Shown here piece after piece: positions 23,531 through 32,033 of a stretch of DNA of 64,000 nt. Origin of the DNA: Noviherbaspirillum pedocola (lineage in GTDB: Bacteria; Pseudomonadota; Gammaproteobacteria; Burkholderiales; Burkholderiaceae_D); contig NZ_JAEPBG010000004.1 in the NCBI RefSeq assembly GCF_016632335.1, positions 186,001 to 250,000 on the forward strand, read 5' to 3'. The number at the start of each line of letters is the position of its first letter. Within the stretch, counting starts at the first letter, position 1. A program made the translations under genes and the position numbers. The notes under the pieces were generated by a model. That model searched no databases. It was given only the letters and a program-made list of their open reading frames with translations, and was not told the DNA's origin.

Positions 23531-25603
23531 ATGGCTAGTCTCGCGGACGCGATTCATACCTTCCAGAACGGCGGCCTGTCCCGCAATGCCTTCCTTGACC
23601 GCGTCGAAGAGCTCCTGTCCACGGGGGAGCAAGACGTTCAGGCGCTATTCGCCATGCTGCGGCAGGCCGAAAGCCAGCAACGCCTTCCCGGCGACCTCTA
23701 TATCGAACTGCAGCGGCGCATAGGCCGCCATGCTGCGCGACGCAGTGCTGGCGCGGACCGCGGTTCATCGCTGCAAACGCGCGTCGCCGCACCGCGATCG
23801 GTGGTGGGCGCCGACCAGGACAGCTGGGACGGCGCGCAGGCGGCGCCGGAGGGCGAGCGCATCAAGGGCGTGGGCGACATTCTCAACGGCCGCTTCGTGC
23901 TCGAGGAATGCATAGGCTTCGGCGGCATGGGAACGGTGTACAAGGCGCTGGACCTGCGCAAGCTGGAAGCCTCGGACCGCAAGCCGTATATCGCGATCAA
24001 GGTGCTCAATGTGCATTTCCGCGGCCATCCGCAGTCGCTGATCACGCTGCAGCGGGAAGCGAAGAAGGCGCAGGAGCTGGCTCACCCGAACATCGTCACC
24101 GTGTACGACTTCGACCGCGACGGCACGACGGTCTATCTGACGATGGAATATCTGTCCGGCCGGCCGCTGTCCCGAGTGCTGCGCGAGCCCGGCTTTTCCG
24201 GGCTGCCGTATGCCGAGGTGGTGCGCATCGTCGGCGGCATCGTGAAGGGTCTTGCTTATGCTCATGAGCGCGGCTTCGTGCATTGCGACCTGAAACCGGC
24301 GAATGTCTTTCTGAGCGAGCGCGGCGAAGTGAAGGTCATCGACTTCGGCATTGCGCGCGCCTTTCACAAGCCGGAGAACGACAGCGAGGCCACGGTATTC
24401 GACCCGGGCAGCCTCGGTGGATTGACGCCGGCCTACGCCAGCCCGGAAATGCTAGAGCGACTCGAGCCGGATCCGCGCGATGACATCTATGCATTGGCAT
24501 GCATAGCCTATGAACTGCTCTGTGGTCGCCATCCCTTCGACCGCCTGCCTGCCTTGCAGGCGCGCCATGCCGGCATGAAGCCGCAGCGGCCCAGGAATCT
24601 CGGTCTGCGCCCGTGGCGCGCGCTGAAGGCGGCGCTGGCTTTCGAGCGCGAGCGGCGCACGCCGACGGCCGAGGCTTTCCTGCGCGGCTTTCGCGGTGAG
24701 CGCAGCGGTGTGGAATACCTCGGCTACGCGGCCGGCGTGGCCGTGCTGCTGGTGGCGCTCGGCGTAACGCTGAAGACCTGGCATGGCCGCGCCACGCCGG
24801 CTAGTCAGCCCCAACCGGCACCGACTGAGGCTGCAGCGCCAGCGGCGCCGCTCCCTGCGCAGGCATCTACCGCCCCGGCATCCTCCGTTCCCGCGCCGGT
24901 GTCTACCGCTCCCACCATCGTGCCTGCGCTCACGATGGCGTCGGTGATACCGGTGCTCGGCGAAGTGCCATGTTCCGCGCTGCTGCCCGAGCTGCACGGC
25001 AATGCGCTGCGGGTTCGCGGCTTTCTGGCGCAGCGTTATGGCGAAGCCAGACTCAGGGAGAAGCTGGCCGCCATTCCCGGCGCCCAATCAGTGGACCTCA
25101 ACGTGGAAACCATTGATGACGATAAATGCGCACTGATGGCGGCGCTCGGACCCTACTGGGTGCGCAGCCGTCAGGCCGGCAACGCGGTGAACGTGCGCAT
25201 CAGGGCGGCCGGCGGCGCCTTGACCGAAGGCGACCGGCTGGTGCTGGATATCACCACGCCGGCATGGGATTCGCAGGTCTATCTCGATTACTACGAGCTT
25301 GACGGCAACGTGCTGCACATGGTGCCGAGCCCGCGTGCGCCGCAGAACGGCGCGCCGGCCGGCCATGCGGCCACGGTAGGCAATGCCGGCGGCTGGGTCA
25401 TTTCCAAACCCTTCGGCAAGGAGATGATCGTGCTGCTCACGGTGCCGGCGCCGCTGTTTGCCGGCATGCGCGCCGAGCAGGAACCTGCGGCAACCTACCT
25501 GGCAACGCTGGAGAAGCAGTTGGCGCAGATGAGGTCACGATACGGGCCGGACAAGGTGGGCGTGGATTTCGTGCAGTTGAGGACGGCGGCCAAGGGACGA
25601 TGA
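23531..25603 (+). CDS. Membrane serine/threonine protein kinase with DUF4384-like C-terminus
   Basis: 690 residues from the ATG at 23531; an in-frame ATG at 23474 is possible, as neither has a strong ribosome site. A helical N-terminal region (1-60) precedes a complete kinase domain (about 122-385): glycine loop GFGGMGTVYKA, K157 (AIKVL), catalytic D253 in HCDLKPANV, DFG at 271-273 and TPAYASPEM. One TM helix (about 396-415), a Pro/Ala linker and a C-terminal domain with LVLDITTPAWDSQVYLDYYE follow, the pattern of DUF4384 domains found with bacterial kinases. The kinase is cytoplasmic and the C-terminus probably periplasmic. Divergent from peptide operon B, it is a candidate regulator of the exporter. 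Confidence 0.93.
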   Translation: MASLADAIHTFQNGGLSRNAFLDRVEELLSTGEQDVQALFAMLRQAESQQRLPGDLYIELQRRIGRHAARRSAGADRGSSLQTRVAAPRSVVGADQDSWDGAQAAPEGERIKGVGDILNGRFVLEECIGFGGMGTVYKALDLRKLEASDRKPYIAIKVLNVHFRGHPQSLITLQREAKKAQELAHPNIVTVYDFDRDGTTVYLTMEYLSGRPLSRVLREPGFSGLPYAEVVRIVGGIVKGLAYAHERGFVHCDLKPANVFLSERGEVKVIDFGIARAFHKPENDSEATVFDPGSLGGLTPAYASPEMLERLEPDPRDDIYALACIAYELLCGRHPFDRLPALQARHAGMKPQRPRNLGLRPWRALKAALAFERERRTPTAEAFLRGFRGERSGVEYLGYAAGVAVLLVALGVTLKTWHGRATPASQPQPAPTEAAAPAAPLPAQASTAPASSVPAPVSTAPTIVPALTMASVIPVLGEVPCSALLPELHGNALRVRGFLAQRYGEARLREKLAAIPGAQSVDLNVETIDDDKCALMAALGPYWVRSRQAGNAVNVRIRAAGGALTEGDRLVLDITTPAWDSQVYLDYYELDGNVLHMVPSPRAPQNGAPAGHAATVGNAGGWVISKPFGKEMIVLLTVPAPLFAGMRAEQEPAATYLATLEKQLAQMRSRYGPDKVGVDFVQLRTAAKGR

Positions 25604-25725
25604 GATGACTTGGACGACTTGGGGCCACCGCTCGATGGCGCCGGGGAGCGATGAGAACATGTACATGCGGCATGCGGCGTTGGGCTGCCAAGTCCATCAT
25701 CCCTGCAGCGGTAGGGTGAGTGCAA

Positions 25726-25743
25726 CCACCCCTGTCAACATGC
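25726..25743. repeat. Left arm of an intergenic inverted repeat
   Basis: CCACCCCTGTCAACATGC is the exact reverse complement of the arm at 26068-26085. Related GTGGGTG/CACCCAC sequences extend the second arm to about 26155. Confidence 0.75.
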
Positions 25744-25840
25744 CGGATGCAAGTGCCTACCGAGCACGTTCTGAATCCCTTGTTCATGAAACGCTTCTGT
25801 GGCTTACAAAAAGACACGTCTTTTCTCTGCATAACCACTA

Positions 25841-25885
25841 ACCGTTCGCCCTGAGTAGCCTGCGCAGCAGGCGTATCGAAGGGGC
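25841..25885. repeat. REP-like palindromic element
   Basis: The CCGTTCGCCCTGAGTAGC start followed by GCGTATCGAAGG has the look of a bacterial REP/BIME unit. A partner in opposite orientation starts near 25942. Confidence 0.6.
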
Positions 25886-25941
25886 TGACAGAGCGCGTTC
25901 ACCAGATGAAGACATGCTTTCGGTATGCAGCCGCTATGGTG

Positions 25942-26001
25942 TCCTTCGATACGCCGCTGCGCGGCTACTCATGCTTCGATATGCCGCACTACGGCTACTC
26001 A
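25942..26001. repeat. Inverted REP-like elements, two tandem copies
   Basis: TCCTTCGATACGCCGCTGCG then CGGCTACTCA, followed at once by a diverged copy, GCTTCGATATGCCGCACTACG then GCTACTCAG. These are the inverse of the unit at 25841-25885. Confidence 0.6.
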
Positions 26002-26067
26002 GCAGAACGGGTTCTTCTTAAAGCATCGGAAAAGCGCAAGATCATTTGCCGCGATGAGTGCCTGGCT

Positions 26068-26085
26068 GCATGTTGACAGGGGTGG
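26068..26085. repeat. Right arm of an intergenic inverted repeat
   Basis: GCATGTTGACAGGGGTGG, exact reverse complement of 25726-25743. It is followed by GGTGGATGCAACCCACGCG, and by the inverse CGCGTGGGTTTCACCCACC near 26125, forming a second stem. Confidence 0.75.
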
Positions 26086-26210
26086 GTGGATGCAACCCAC
26101 GCGGTCTTCGCCAGATCGACCGGACGCGTGGGTTTCACCCACCCTGCGAACCCTTGGGGCGGTCGATCCGCCAAACCCGATTTGCCCGCCCGAAGGCCGC
26201 CTGGTGCGCG

Positions 26211-27380
26211 CTACCTGATATCCCGCGCCACGCGCAACCCGTTCTGCGACTGCCGCACGCTGGTGTCGTAATGAAAGCGCGTGGTCACCGGCATATAGCT
26301 CGCGCCTTCGCGCCACGATCCGCCGCGAATCACATGCGCGCTGCAGAACGATTCATTCCAGCTGTGGCCATCCGTCGGCGCATTCTTGTAAGTGCCGTGC
26401 CAGCAGTCGCTGACCCATTCCCAGACGCTGCCGCTCATGTCATGCAGGCCAAAGGCATTGGCCGCAAATGACGCGACCGGCGCCGGCGCCTGCTGTTGCC
26501 ACGGGTCGCCGCATTCCTTGCAATTGGCCATGCCTGCGCGCATGCCTTCTCCCCACCAGTAGCGGCTGGCACTGCCGCCCCTGGCAGCGAATTCCCATTC
26601 GGCTTCGGTCGGCAGACGGTAAGCCTTGCCGGTCTGCGCGGACAGCCATTTCACATAGGCTTGGGCATCGTCCCAGCTGAGGTCGCGCGCGGGCAGATTG
26701 CCAGCGTCGCCTGCCACGGACAAGCGCGGGCAGGCATTCGCCGCCACGCAGGCATTCCATTGCTCGATGGTCACCTCGGTCTTGCCGATGGCGAAAGGCC
26801 TGGCGATCTCGACCCGATGCGCCGGCTTCTCGCTCGGGTCGCCGCTGTTGCTTCCCATCGTGAAGCTGCCGGCCGGCACGCTGACGAGCGTCGGACAGTT
26901 CGCGCAGTCGCGGATCTCTGCAACAGCGGCGGCGGGGCGCTGCTCGGCCTGCGCCGACTGGGCCGATTGCGCGGGTGGCGGCGCGGGCGCCGGCTTGGCC
27001 GCAGGCGCGGGACGAGGGTTTTCCGCAGCCGGCTTCGGCGGCCTCTCAGGCTTCTCCAGTCTCTCAGGCTTCTCCAGTCTCTCCGGCTTCTGCGCCGCCG
27101 CGCGCAGCCTTTCTATGCGGCTTTTCGCCAGCGGCGCGAAGCGACCCTTCGGATAGGCTTGCAGATAGGCCTCGTAGTCGCTGGCCTGCGTGCTGTCCTT
27201 GATCGATTCCCAAAAGGTGAGCTCGTATTGTTCGGCATCGTCTTTGGGCATCACGCCGATACGATGCAGCCGGGCAGCGCCAGGCGCGTCAGGCAATGCA
27301 GCGGTGCCGGAAAGGGCAGCGGCCTGCGCATCGGGCAAGGCCGCGAACAGCAGACAGGCAATGGGAAGAAAGGTCCGCAC
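26211..27380 (-). CDS. Secreted FGE/SUMF-like protein lacking the catalytic cysteines
   Basis: 389 residues from a GTG at 27380 with AAGGGAG upstream. The signal peptide [20 protein letters not shown] is followed by a TPR/Sel1-like helical part (45-95) and a short tandem repeat (PERLEK units, 99-113). A Pro/Ala linker and a formylglycine-generating-enzyme fold (about 160-389) follow: [52 protein letters not shown]. True FGEs have a cysteine pair after RGGSW; here the text reads [18 protein letters not shown], with none. Sulfatase activation is therefore unlikely. A periplasmic binding or structural role is inferred, as for FGE-like domains linked to bacterial Ser/Thr kinases. Confidence 0.88.
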   Translation of the reverse strand: MRTFLPIACLLFAALPDAQAAALSGTAALPDAPGAARLHRIGVMPKDDAEQYELTFWESIKDSTQASDYEAYLQAYPKGRFAPLAKSRIERLRAAAQKPERLEKPERLEKPERPPKPAAENPRPAPAAKPAPAPPPAQSAQSAQAEQRPAAAVAEIRDCANCPTLVSVPAGSFTMGSNSGDPSEKPAHRVEIARPFAIGKTEVTIEQWNACVAANACPRLSVAGDAGNLPARDLSWDDAQAYVKWLSAQTGKAYRLPTEAEWEFAARGGSASRYWWGEGMRAGMANCKECGDPWQQQAPAPVASFAANAFGLHDMSGSVWEWVSDCWHGTYKNAPTDGHSWNESFCSAHVIRGGSWREGASYMPVTTRFHYDTSVRQSQNGLRVARDIR

Positions 27381-27643
27381 GAGCGCTCCCTTGCATCAGG
27401 ACAGAACAGGCAGGCGCAGCGTTGCTGCGCGCCCCCGGTCATCGCCCGTCGTCGGCCCTGCGCACACGGAGCTTGCTTTTTCTCAGTGGATGCCGCCACC
27501 GCGCGCGTATGTTGTGGCCATACCTGACGGCGCGAAAGCAAGGATTCCGGCGGCAATCCGGCGCATTACGGCCCGCCGACAAAGCTTGGACCTCGATCAT
27601 GATTGTCTTCAAAACACTGGCAGGCGCTTTGTCTGATGTCAGC

Positions 27644-28081
27644 ATGCGGCGTGGTGCGTTGCGACTCGCATGGATTGCGGCATGGATTACCGTCAGCGGC
27701 GCGCCGCCGGCGACAGCGGCTGAGCGCACGCCAGCGCCGGCCAATGCTGTCGAGTACATCATCTGGCCGCCGAATGGCGCAGTCATCGATGGCGGCAGAT
27801 TCTGGTTGCGCATGGGCCTGCGCAACATGGGCGTGGCGCCCAAGGGGGTCAAGCAGCCCAATGTCGGACATCATCATGTGCTGATCGACACCGAGCTGCC
27901 GGCGATGGACCAGCCGATTCCGAGCGACAGGAATCACCTTCATTTCGGCGCCGGCGAAACCGAGGCCCGCATCGAACTGCCGCCGGGCCGGCATACGCTG
28001 CAGCTGCTGCTCGGCGACGCCGATCATGTGCCCTTCGACCCGCCGGTGCATTCGGAACGCATCACGATCACGGTGAAGTAG
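27644..28081 (+). CDS. DUF4399 secreted protein, copy 1
   Basis: 145 residues from the ATG at 27644, which begins a clean signal peptide (MRRGALRLAWIAAWITVSG, cut near ATA-A); an upstream ATG at 27599 has a weak TTGGA site and would add 15 residues. The mature part carries the DUF4399 hallmark: VGHHHVLIDTELP, IPSDRNHLHFGAGETEARIE and LPPGRHTLQLLLGD. The His-rich strands suggest metal or small-ligand binding, not proven. Tandem with a close paralogue. Divergent from the FGE-like gene. Confidence 0.85.
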   Translation: MRRGALRLAWIAAWITVSGAPPATAAERTPAPANAVEYIIWPPNGAVIDGGRFWLRMGLRNMGVAPKGVKQPNVGHHHVLIDTELPAMDQPIPSDRNHLHFGAGETEARIELPPGRHTLQLLLGDADHVPFDPPVHSERITITVK

Positions 28082-28130
28082 GGCAAGGCAGACGATCCGC
28101 ACCGCCACGAGGAGCAAACGGGAGCGCAAC

Positions 28131-28553
28131 ATGCACAAGCATCACGCCATCGCAGCCGCACTGCTCCTCATCGCGCAGGCTGTTCATGCCAACGGCAAGG
28201 CCGCCGCGCCGAATGCGGTGGCCTACATCGGCTGGCCGCAGGATGGCTCGACGGTCGCCGCCGGCAAGCCATTCCGCGTGTGGTTCGGCCTGCGCAACAT
28301 GGGCGTGGCGCCCAAGGGCGTGGACTATCCCAACACCGGGCACCATCATCTGCTGATCGACACCGATCTGCCGCCGCTGGACCACGAGATTCCATCGGAT
28401 CGCAATCATTTGCACTTCGGCGCTGGCGAGACCGAGACCATGATCGAATTGCCGCCCGGCAGGCATACGCTGCAGTTGCTGATGGGCGACGACAGGCATA
28501 TGCCGCATGATCCGCCGGTGTATTCGAAGCGCATCAGCATCACGGTCCGATGA
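28131..28553 (+). CDS. DUF4399 secreted protein, copy 2
   Basis: 140 residues with signal peptide MHKHHAIAAALLLIAQAVHA and GGGAG upstream of the ATG. It is about two-thirds identical to copy 1 by eye and has the same TGHHHLLIDTDLP, IPSDRNHLHFGAGETE and LPPGRHTLQLLMGDDRHMP segments. It starts 49 bp after copy 1, probably the same transcript. Function unknown; periplasmic by signal peptide. Confidence 0.87.
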   Translation: MHKHHAIAAALLLIAQAVHANGKAAAPNAVAYIGWPQDGSTVAAGKPFRVWFGLRNMGVAPKGVDYPNTGHHHLLIDTDLPPLDHEIPSDRNHLHFGAGETETMIELPPGRHTLQLLMGDDRHMPHDPPVYSKRISITVR

Positions 28554-28643
28554 GGGCAACAGAGCACTGGCAATGCGCGGGATTTGACCAATACTGATTC
28601 GCACGGCGCAGGCCTGCTGCGCCGTGCGAATGGGACAGCGGAG

Positions 28644-30599
28644 ATGGACACGACAGCCAATCCCGGAAAGACCCGCGGCCAGGACCCGGGCGCATCGTCG
28701 GCTTACCTGGAGGCGATGGATGCGCAGGATTCCGAACCGCGCATCGTGCCCGTCCTTGATGAAATGGTCATTGGACGTGACAAGCAGGATTCTCTCGACG
28801 CCGCCCGCTACCTGCGCATACCCGAGCACACCGTGAGCCGGCGCCATGCGCGCATGCGTCGCAGCGGCGATGGCTATGTCATTGAAGACCTGCACTCGTT
28901 CAACGGCACCTTTGTCAACGGCGAGCGGCTCGCGCCCGGCGATTGGCGCCGCCTGCGCGATGGCGATGAAATCACGCTTGCGTCCAAAGCCTTCGTCTTC
29001 CACTCGCTGATCGTGCCGGCTGCACAGAACGCGCCCGGCATCGTGACGCGCTCGGTGGATGCCTCGGACCTGACCCGGCTCGCGCCGCTGCATGAAGTGA
29101 TGGCTGGCGATACCGACCTGGCGATGCAGAAGCTGCATGCGATGGCGCAGGTCGGCATTGCGCTGGGCGCGGTGACGGATAGGGAAACGCTGATCGAGAA
29201 GATCATGAACTTCATCTTCGACCTGTTCCCGCAGGCCGAACGCGCGTTCATGATGCTCGCAAGCGGGGAAGACGCGGCGCCAACGCCGGTGGCGGCCAGA
29301 AGGCGCGACGGCGCGCCGCTCGACTGGCAGCAGCTGCGCATCTCGCGCACCATCGTCAACGATGTCGTGCGCAACAAGCGCGCGGTGCTCTCGGTCGATA
29401 CCCTTGCCGACCGCCATTACGGCGCGCAGGAATCGATCATTGCGCAAGCCCTGCGCAGCGTGATGTGCGTGCCGCTGCTGCTCGAGGGCGAATGCCTGGG
29501 GCTGATACAGGTCGACACCTCGTCCGATCCGCAAGCCTTCCGCGAAGAGGACCTGGAGATCCTGACCGGCGTGTGCGCGGAAGCCGCGGTGGCGCTGAAG
29601 AATTTCCAGTTGTATTCCGACATTGCGCGCCTGCTCGACGGCTTCGTGCGCGCGTCGGTGCAGGCGATCGAAGAGCGCGACCCGGTAACCGCGGGCCATT
29701 CCTTCCGCGTTGCCGGCTATGCCGAGCGGCTGGCGCTCGCGGCGGACCGTGCCGAGATCCCGGCCCTGCGCGACATCCGTTTTTCGCGCGAGCAGATGCG
29801 CGAGATCCGTTATGCGGCGCTGCTGCACGACTTCGGCAAGGTCGGCGTGCGCGAGCATGTGCTGCGCAAGGAAAAGAAACTGCATCATGCCGACATGCGC
29901 CTCCTGGCGCTGCGCTTTCAGTATGTGAAGGCTTGCCTGGAACGGCAGGCCTGGCGCGACCTGGCGCAGCGCCAGGGGCGGGAAGGCATGGGGCGCGAAG
30001 CTTTCCTGCAGGCGAGCGCCGCGTTGGAAGCGGCCCTGATGCAAGAATTCGCGCGGCTCGATGCTTTTCACGAAACGATACAGCGCGCCAACGAGCCGGC
30101 GATCTCATCCACCGCTTCCCCGCCCGAACTGGAACAGCTGCGCGCCTGTACCTATGCCGGGCTGGACGGCGGCGAACTGCGCCTGCTCAGCGACGAGGAA
30201 TACGCGGCGCTGTCGATCGCGAAGGGCTGCCTGACGCCGGATGAGCGCAGGCAGATCGAGAAGCACGTGGTCGATTCTTATTCCTTCCTGATCCTGATTC
30301 CGTGGACGCGCGATCTGGCCGGCGTGCCATCGATTGCGCACGGCCATCATGAAAAGCTCGACGGCTCCGGTTATCCGATGGGTTTGCGCGGCAGCGAGAT
30401 CTGCACGCAGACCCGCATCCTTACCATCGCCGACATCTTCGATGCGCTCACCGCTGGCGACCGGCCGTACAAGAAAGCCATGCCGCTGGAAGCGGCGCTG
30501 GACCTGATGGGCCTGGAGTGCCGCGCAGGGCATCTGGATGCGGCACTGTTTTCCGCCTTTGTCGAATCGCGGGCCTGGAACACGCAGGAGGCGCCATGA
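28644..30599 (+). CDS. FHA-GAF-HD-GYP protein, probable c-di-GMP phosphodiesterase
   Basis: 651 residues from the ATG at 28644 (GGGAC and GCGGAG upstream). The FHA domain (about 33-120) has the phosphothreonine-binding pattern VIGRD, TVSRRHARM, HSFNGTFVNG. A GAF domain follows (about 175-320), then HD-GYP (about 330-640) with H395-D396 in LLHDFGKVGV, HHE at 568-570 and DGSGYP at 573-578. All key HD-GYP residues are present, so hydrolysis of cyclic di-GMP is likely. An FHA reader on an HD-GYP enzyme links Thr phosphorylation to c-di-GMP breakdown. Its stop overlaps the outer-membrane-factor start (ATGA), so it is co-translated with the secretion genes. Confidence 0.92.
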   Translation: MDTTANPGKTRGQDPGASSAYLEAMDAQDSEPRIVPVLDEMVIGRDKQDSLDAARYLRIPEHTVSRRHARMRRSGDGYVIEDLHSFNGTFVNGERLAPGDWRRLRDGDEITLASKAFVFHSLIVPAAQNAPGIVTRSVDASDLTRLAPLHEVMAGDTDLAMQKLHAMAQVGIALGAVTDRETLIEKIMNFIFDLFPQAERAFMMLASGEDAAPTPVAARRRDGAPLDWQQLRISRTIVNDVVRNKRAVLSVDTLADRHYGAQESIIAQALRSVMCVPLLLEGECLGLIQVDTSSDPQAFREEDLEILTGVCAEAAVALKNFQLYSDIARLLDGFVRASVQAIEERDPVTAGHSFRVAGYAERLALAADRAEIPALRDIRFSREQMREIRYAALLHDFGKVGVREHVLRKEKKLHHADMRLLALRFQYVKACLERQAWRDLAQRQGREGMGREAFLQASAALEAALMQEFARLDAFHETIQRANEPAISSTASPPELEQLRACTYAGLDGGELRLLSDEEYAALSIAKGCLTPDERRQIEKHVVDSYSFLILIPWTRDLAGVPSIAHGHHEKLDGSGYPMGLRGSEICTQTRILTIADIFDALTAGDRPYKKAMPLEAALDLMGLECRAGHLDAALFSAFVESRAWNTQEAP

Positions 30600-32023
30600 A
30601 GCTTGGGATCAGGACCGGCGCTATCGGCGCGGCCCTTGCCTGCGCCATGCTGGCGGGCTGTGCCGACACCAGCATGCCGGACTACCGCCGTCCCGATGCG
30701 CCGATCAAGGCGGCCTGGTCGCAGCAGCCATCGGGGGCCGCGGCGCCGGTCACCGCGGCGCAGGCGATTTCTCCCGACTGGTGGCGCGAATTCCATGATG
30801 CCTATCTCGATGGGCTTATCGACAAGGCCATCGCCGGCAACATCGATATCGCCATTCTCGCGGCGCGCATCCGCGTTGCCGGCGCGCAGATCGGCGAAGC
30901 GCGCGCGGCAGCGCTGCCCACGCTGGATGCCGGCGCCGGCGCCAGCTTCGAGAAGAGCACGGGGCAAAGCTTCACCAAGCAATTCAATCTTGGCACCCAG
31001 GTGAACTGGGACATCGATATCTGGGGCAAGGTCGAGAAGGGCGTGCAGGCGCAGCGGGCGGAATATCAAGCTTCCGAGGCGGACTGGCGCGCCGGTTATC
31101 TCAACCTGGTGGCGGACGTGTCGACCACGTATTTCCAGATACTGCAGATCGATGAACAAATCCAGCGGCAGCAGGCGGCGCTGGAGCGCGGTCGCAGCAT
31201 TCTGTCGACTTATGAAGCGATGCACGCGGCCGGCCTCGTGCCGAGCACACGGGTGCTGCAGCAGCGGGCCGAAATCAACAGCCTCAACACCGGCCTGCTG
31301 GAGCTGCGCCGCTCGCGCGAGCTGTCCGGCAATGCGCTGTGCACTCTGCTCGGCGTGCCGGCCGGCGATTTCCGTGTGCCGCCGGGCCAATTGCAGGGCA
31401 GAGTGGCTTTGCCGTCGGTGCCCGGCGGCCTGCCATCGGATCTGCTCAAGCGGCGTCCCGACATCGTCGCGTCGGAATACCGGGTGCTGGAGGCCTATCA
31501 CCTGACCGGCCAGGCCAAGCTGGCCCAGCTGCCATCGGTCAGCCTGACCGGACGCGGCGGCAGTTCCAGCCTGGCCCTGGGCGACTTGCTGCGCGGTTTC
31601 ACTTTCGGCCTGCTGCCGAGCATCAATTTCCCGATCTTCGATCCGGCTGTGAAAGCCCGCATCAAAACCAGCGAAGCCGAGGGCCAGGTCGCCGAGCAGC
31701 AATACCGACGCACCGTCATCGGCGCTTTCGAGGAGGTCGAGAATGCGCTGGTCAATCTCGATGCGCACCGCAAGCAGAAGATCGAGCTGCAGCAGCAGGT
31801 CGAGCATCTGCAGACGGTGGAGCAGCAGTTCCAGGGTCAGCTGAAGGAAGGCGTGGTTTCGCAGCTCGATGTGTTCGAGGCGGAGCGCTCGTTGCTGGGC
31901 GCGCAGCTCGCGTTGCTGGCCAACCATCAGCAGCTGCTGTCGGACACGGTGACCTTGTACAAGGCGCTCGGCGGCGGCTGGCCGCCGGTGGTGGTCGGCG
32001 CAGACGCATCGGGCCGGCCATGA
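30596..32023 (+). CDS. NodT/TolC-type outer-membrane factor lipoprotein
   Basis: 475 residues from the ATG at 30596 (CAGGAGGCGCC upstream), overlapping the previous stop. The lipoprotein signal ends LAGC at C22. Two outer-membrane-efflux repeats follow, with the family patterns DWWREFHDAYLDGLIDKA, LFTQ-type barrel strands and the coiled periplasmic helices (AEINSLNTGLLELRRSRELS; AEQQYRRTVIGAFEEVENAL). It forms the outer-membrane channel of tripartite exporters. The gene order OMF, double-FHA, HlyD makes it the likely exit duct for the C39 ABC exporter 15 kb away. Confidence 0.94.
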   Translation: MKLGIRTGAIGAALACAMLAGCADTSMPDYRRPDAPIKAAWSQQPSGAAAPVTAAQAISPDWWREFHDAYLDGLIDKAIAGNIDIAILAARIRVAGAQIGEARAAALPTLDAGAGASFEKSTGQSFTKQFNLGTQVNWDIDIWGKVEKGVQAQRAEYQASEADWRAGYLNLVADVSTTYFQILQIDEQIQRQQAALERGRSILSTYEAMHAAGLVPSTRVLQQRAEINSLNTGLLELRRSRELSGNALCTLLGVPAGDFRVPPGQLQGRVALPSVPGGLPSDLLKRRPDIVASEYRVLEAYHLTGQAKLAQLPSVSLTGRGGSSSLALGDLLRGFTFGLLPSINFPIFDPAVKARIKTSEAEGQVAEQQYRRTVIGAFEEVENALVNLDAHRKQKIELQQQVEHLQTVEQQFQGQLKEGVVSQLDVFEAERSLLGAQLALLANHQQLLSDTVTLYKALGGGWPPVVVGADASGRP

Positions 32024-32033
32024 GGAGACCGCC

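Larger units (their letters stand above)
25604..26210. other. Gene-free region with palindromic repeats
   Basis: About 600 bp between convergent kinase and FGE-like genes. It contains an inverted-repeat pair and REP-like palindromes, listed separately. No open frame with a ribosome site is convincing. Confidence 0.6.

Noticed and set aside
25805-25826. AAAAGAC-GTCTTTT palindrome as terminator of the kinase gene
   Set aside because: The stem is AT-rich with a two-base centre and lies about 200 bp after the stop, so terminator function is not credible.
26390-26415. TGGCACGGCACTTAC on the minus strand, resembling a sigma-54 promoter
   Set aside because: It lacks the -12 GC and lies inside the coding region of the FGE-like gene.
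28068-30071. A 667-codon minus-strand frame over the FHA-HD-GYP gene
   Set aside because: The plus strand encodes clear FHA, GAF and HD-GYP motifs. The antisense chain has shadow-type composition.
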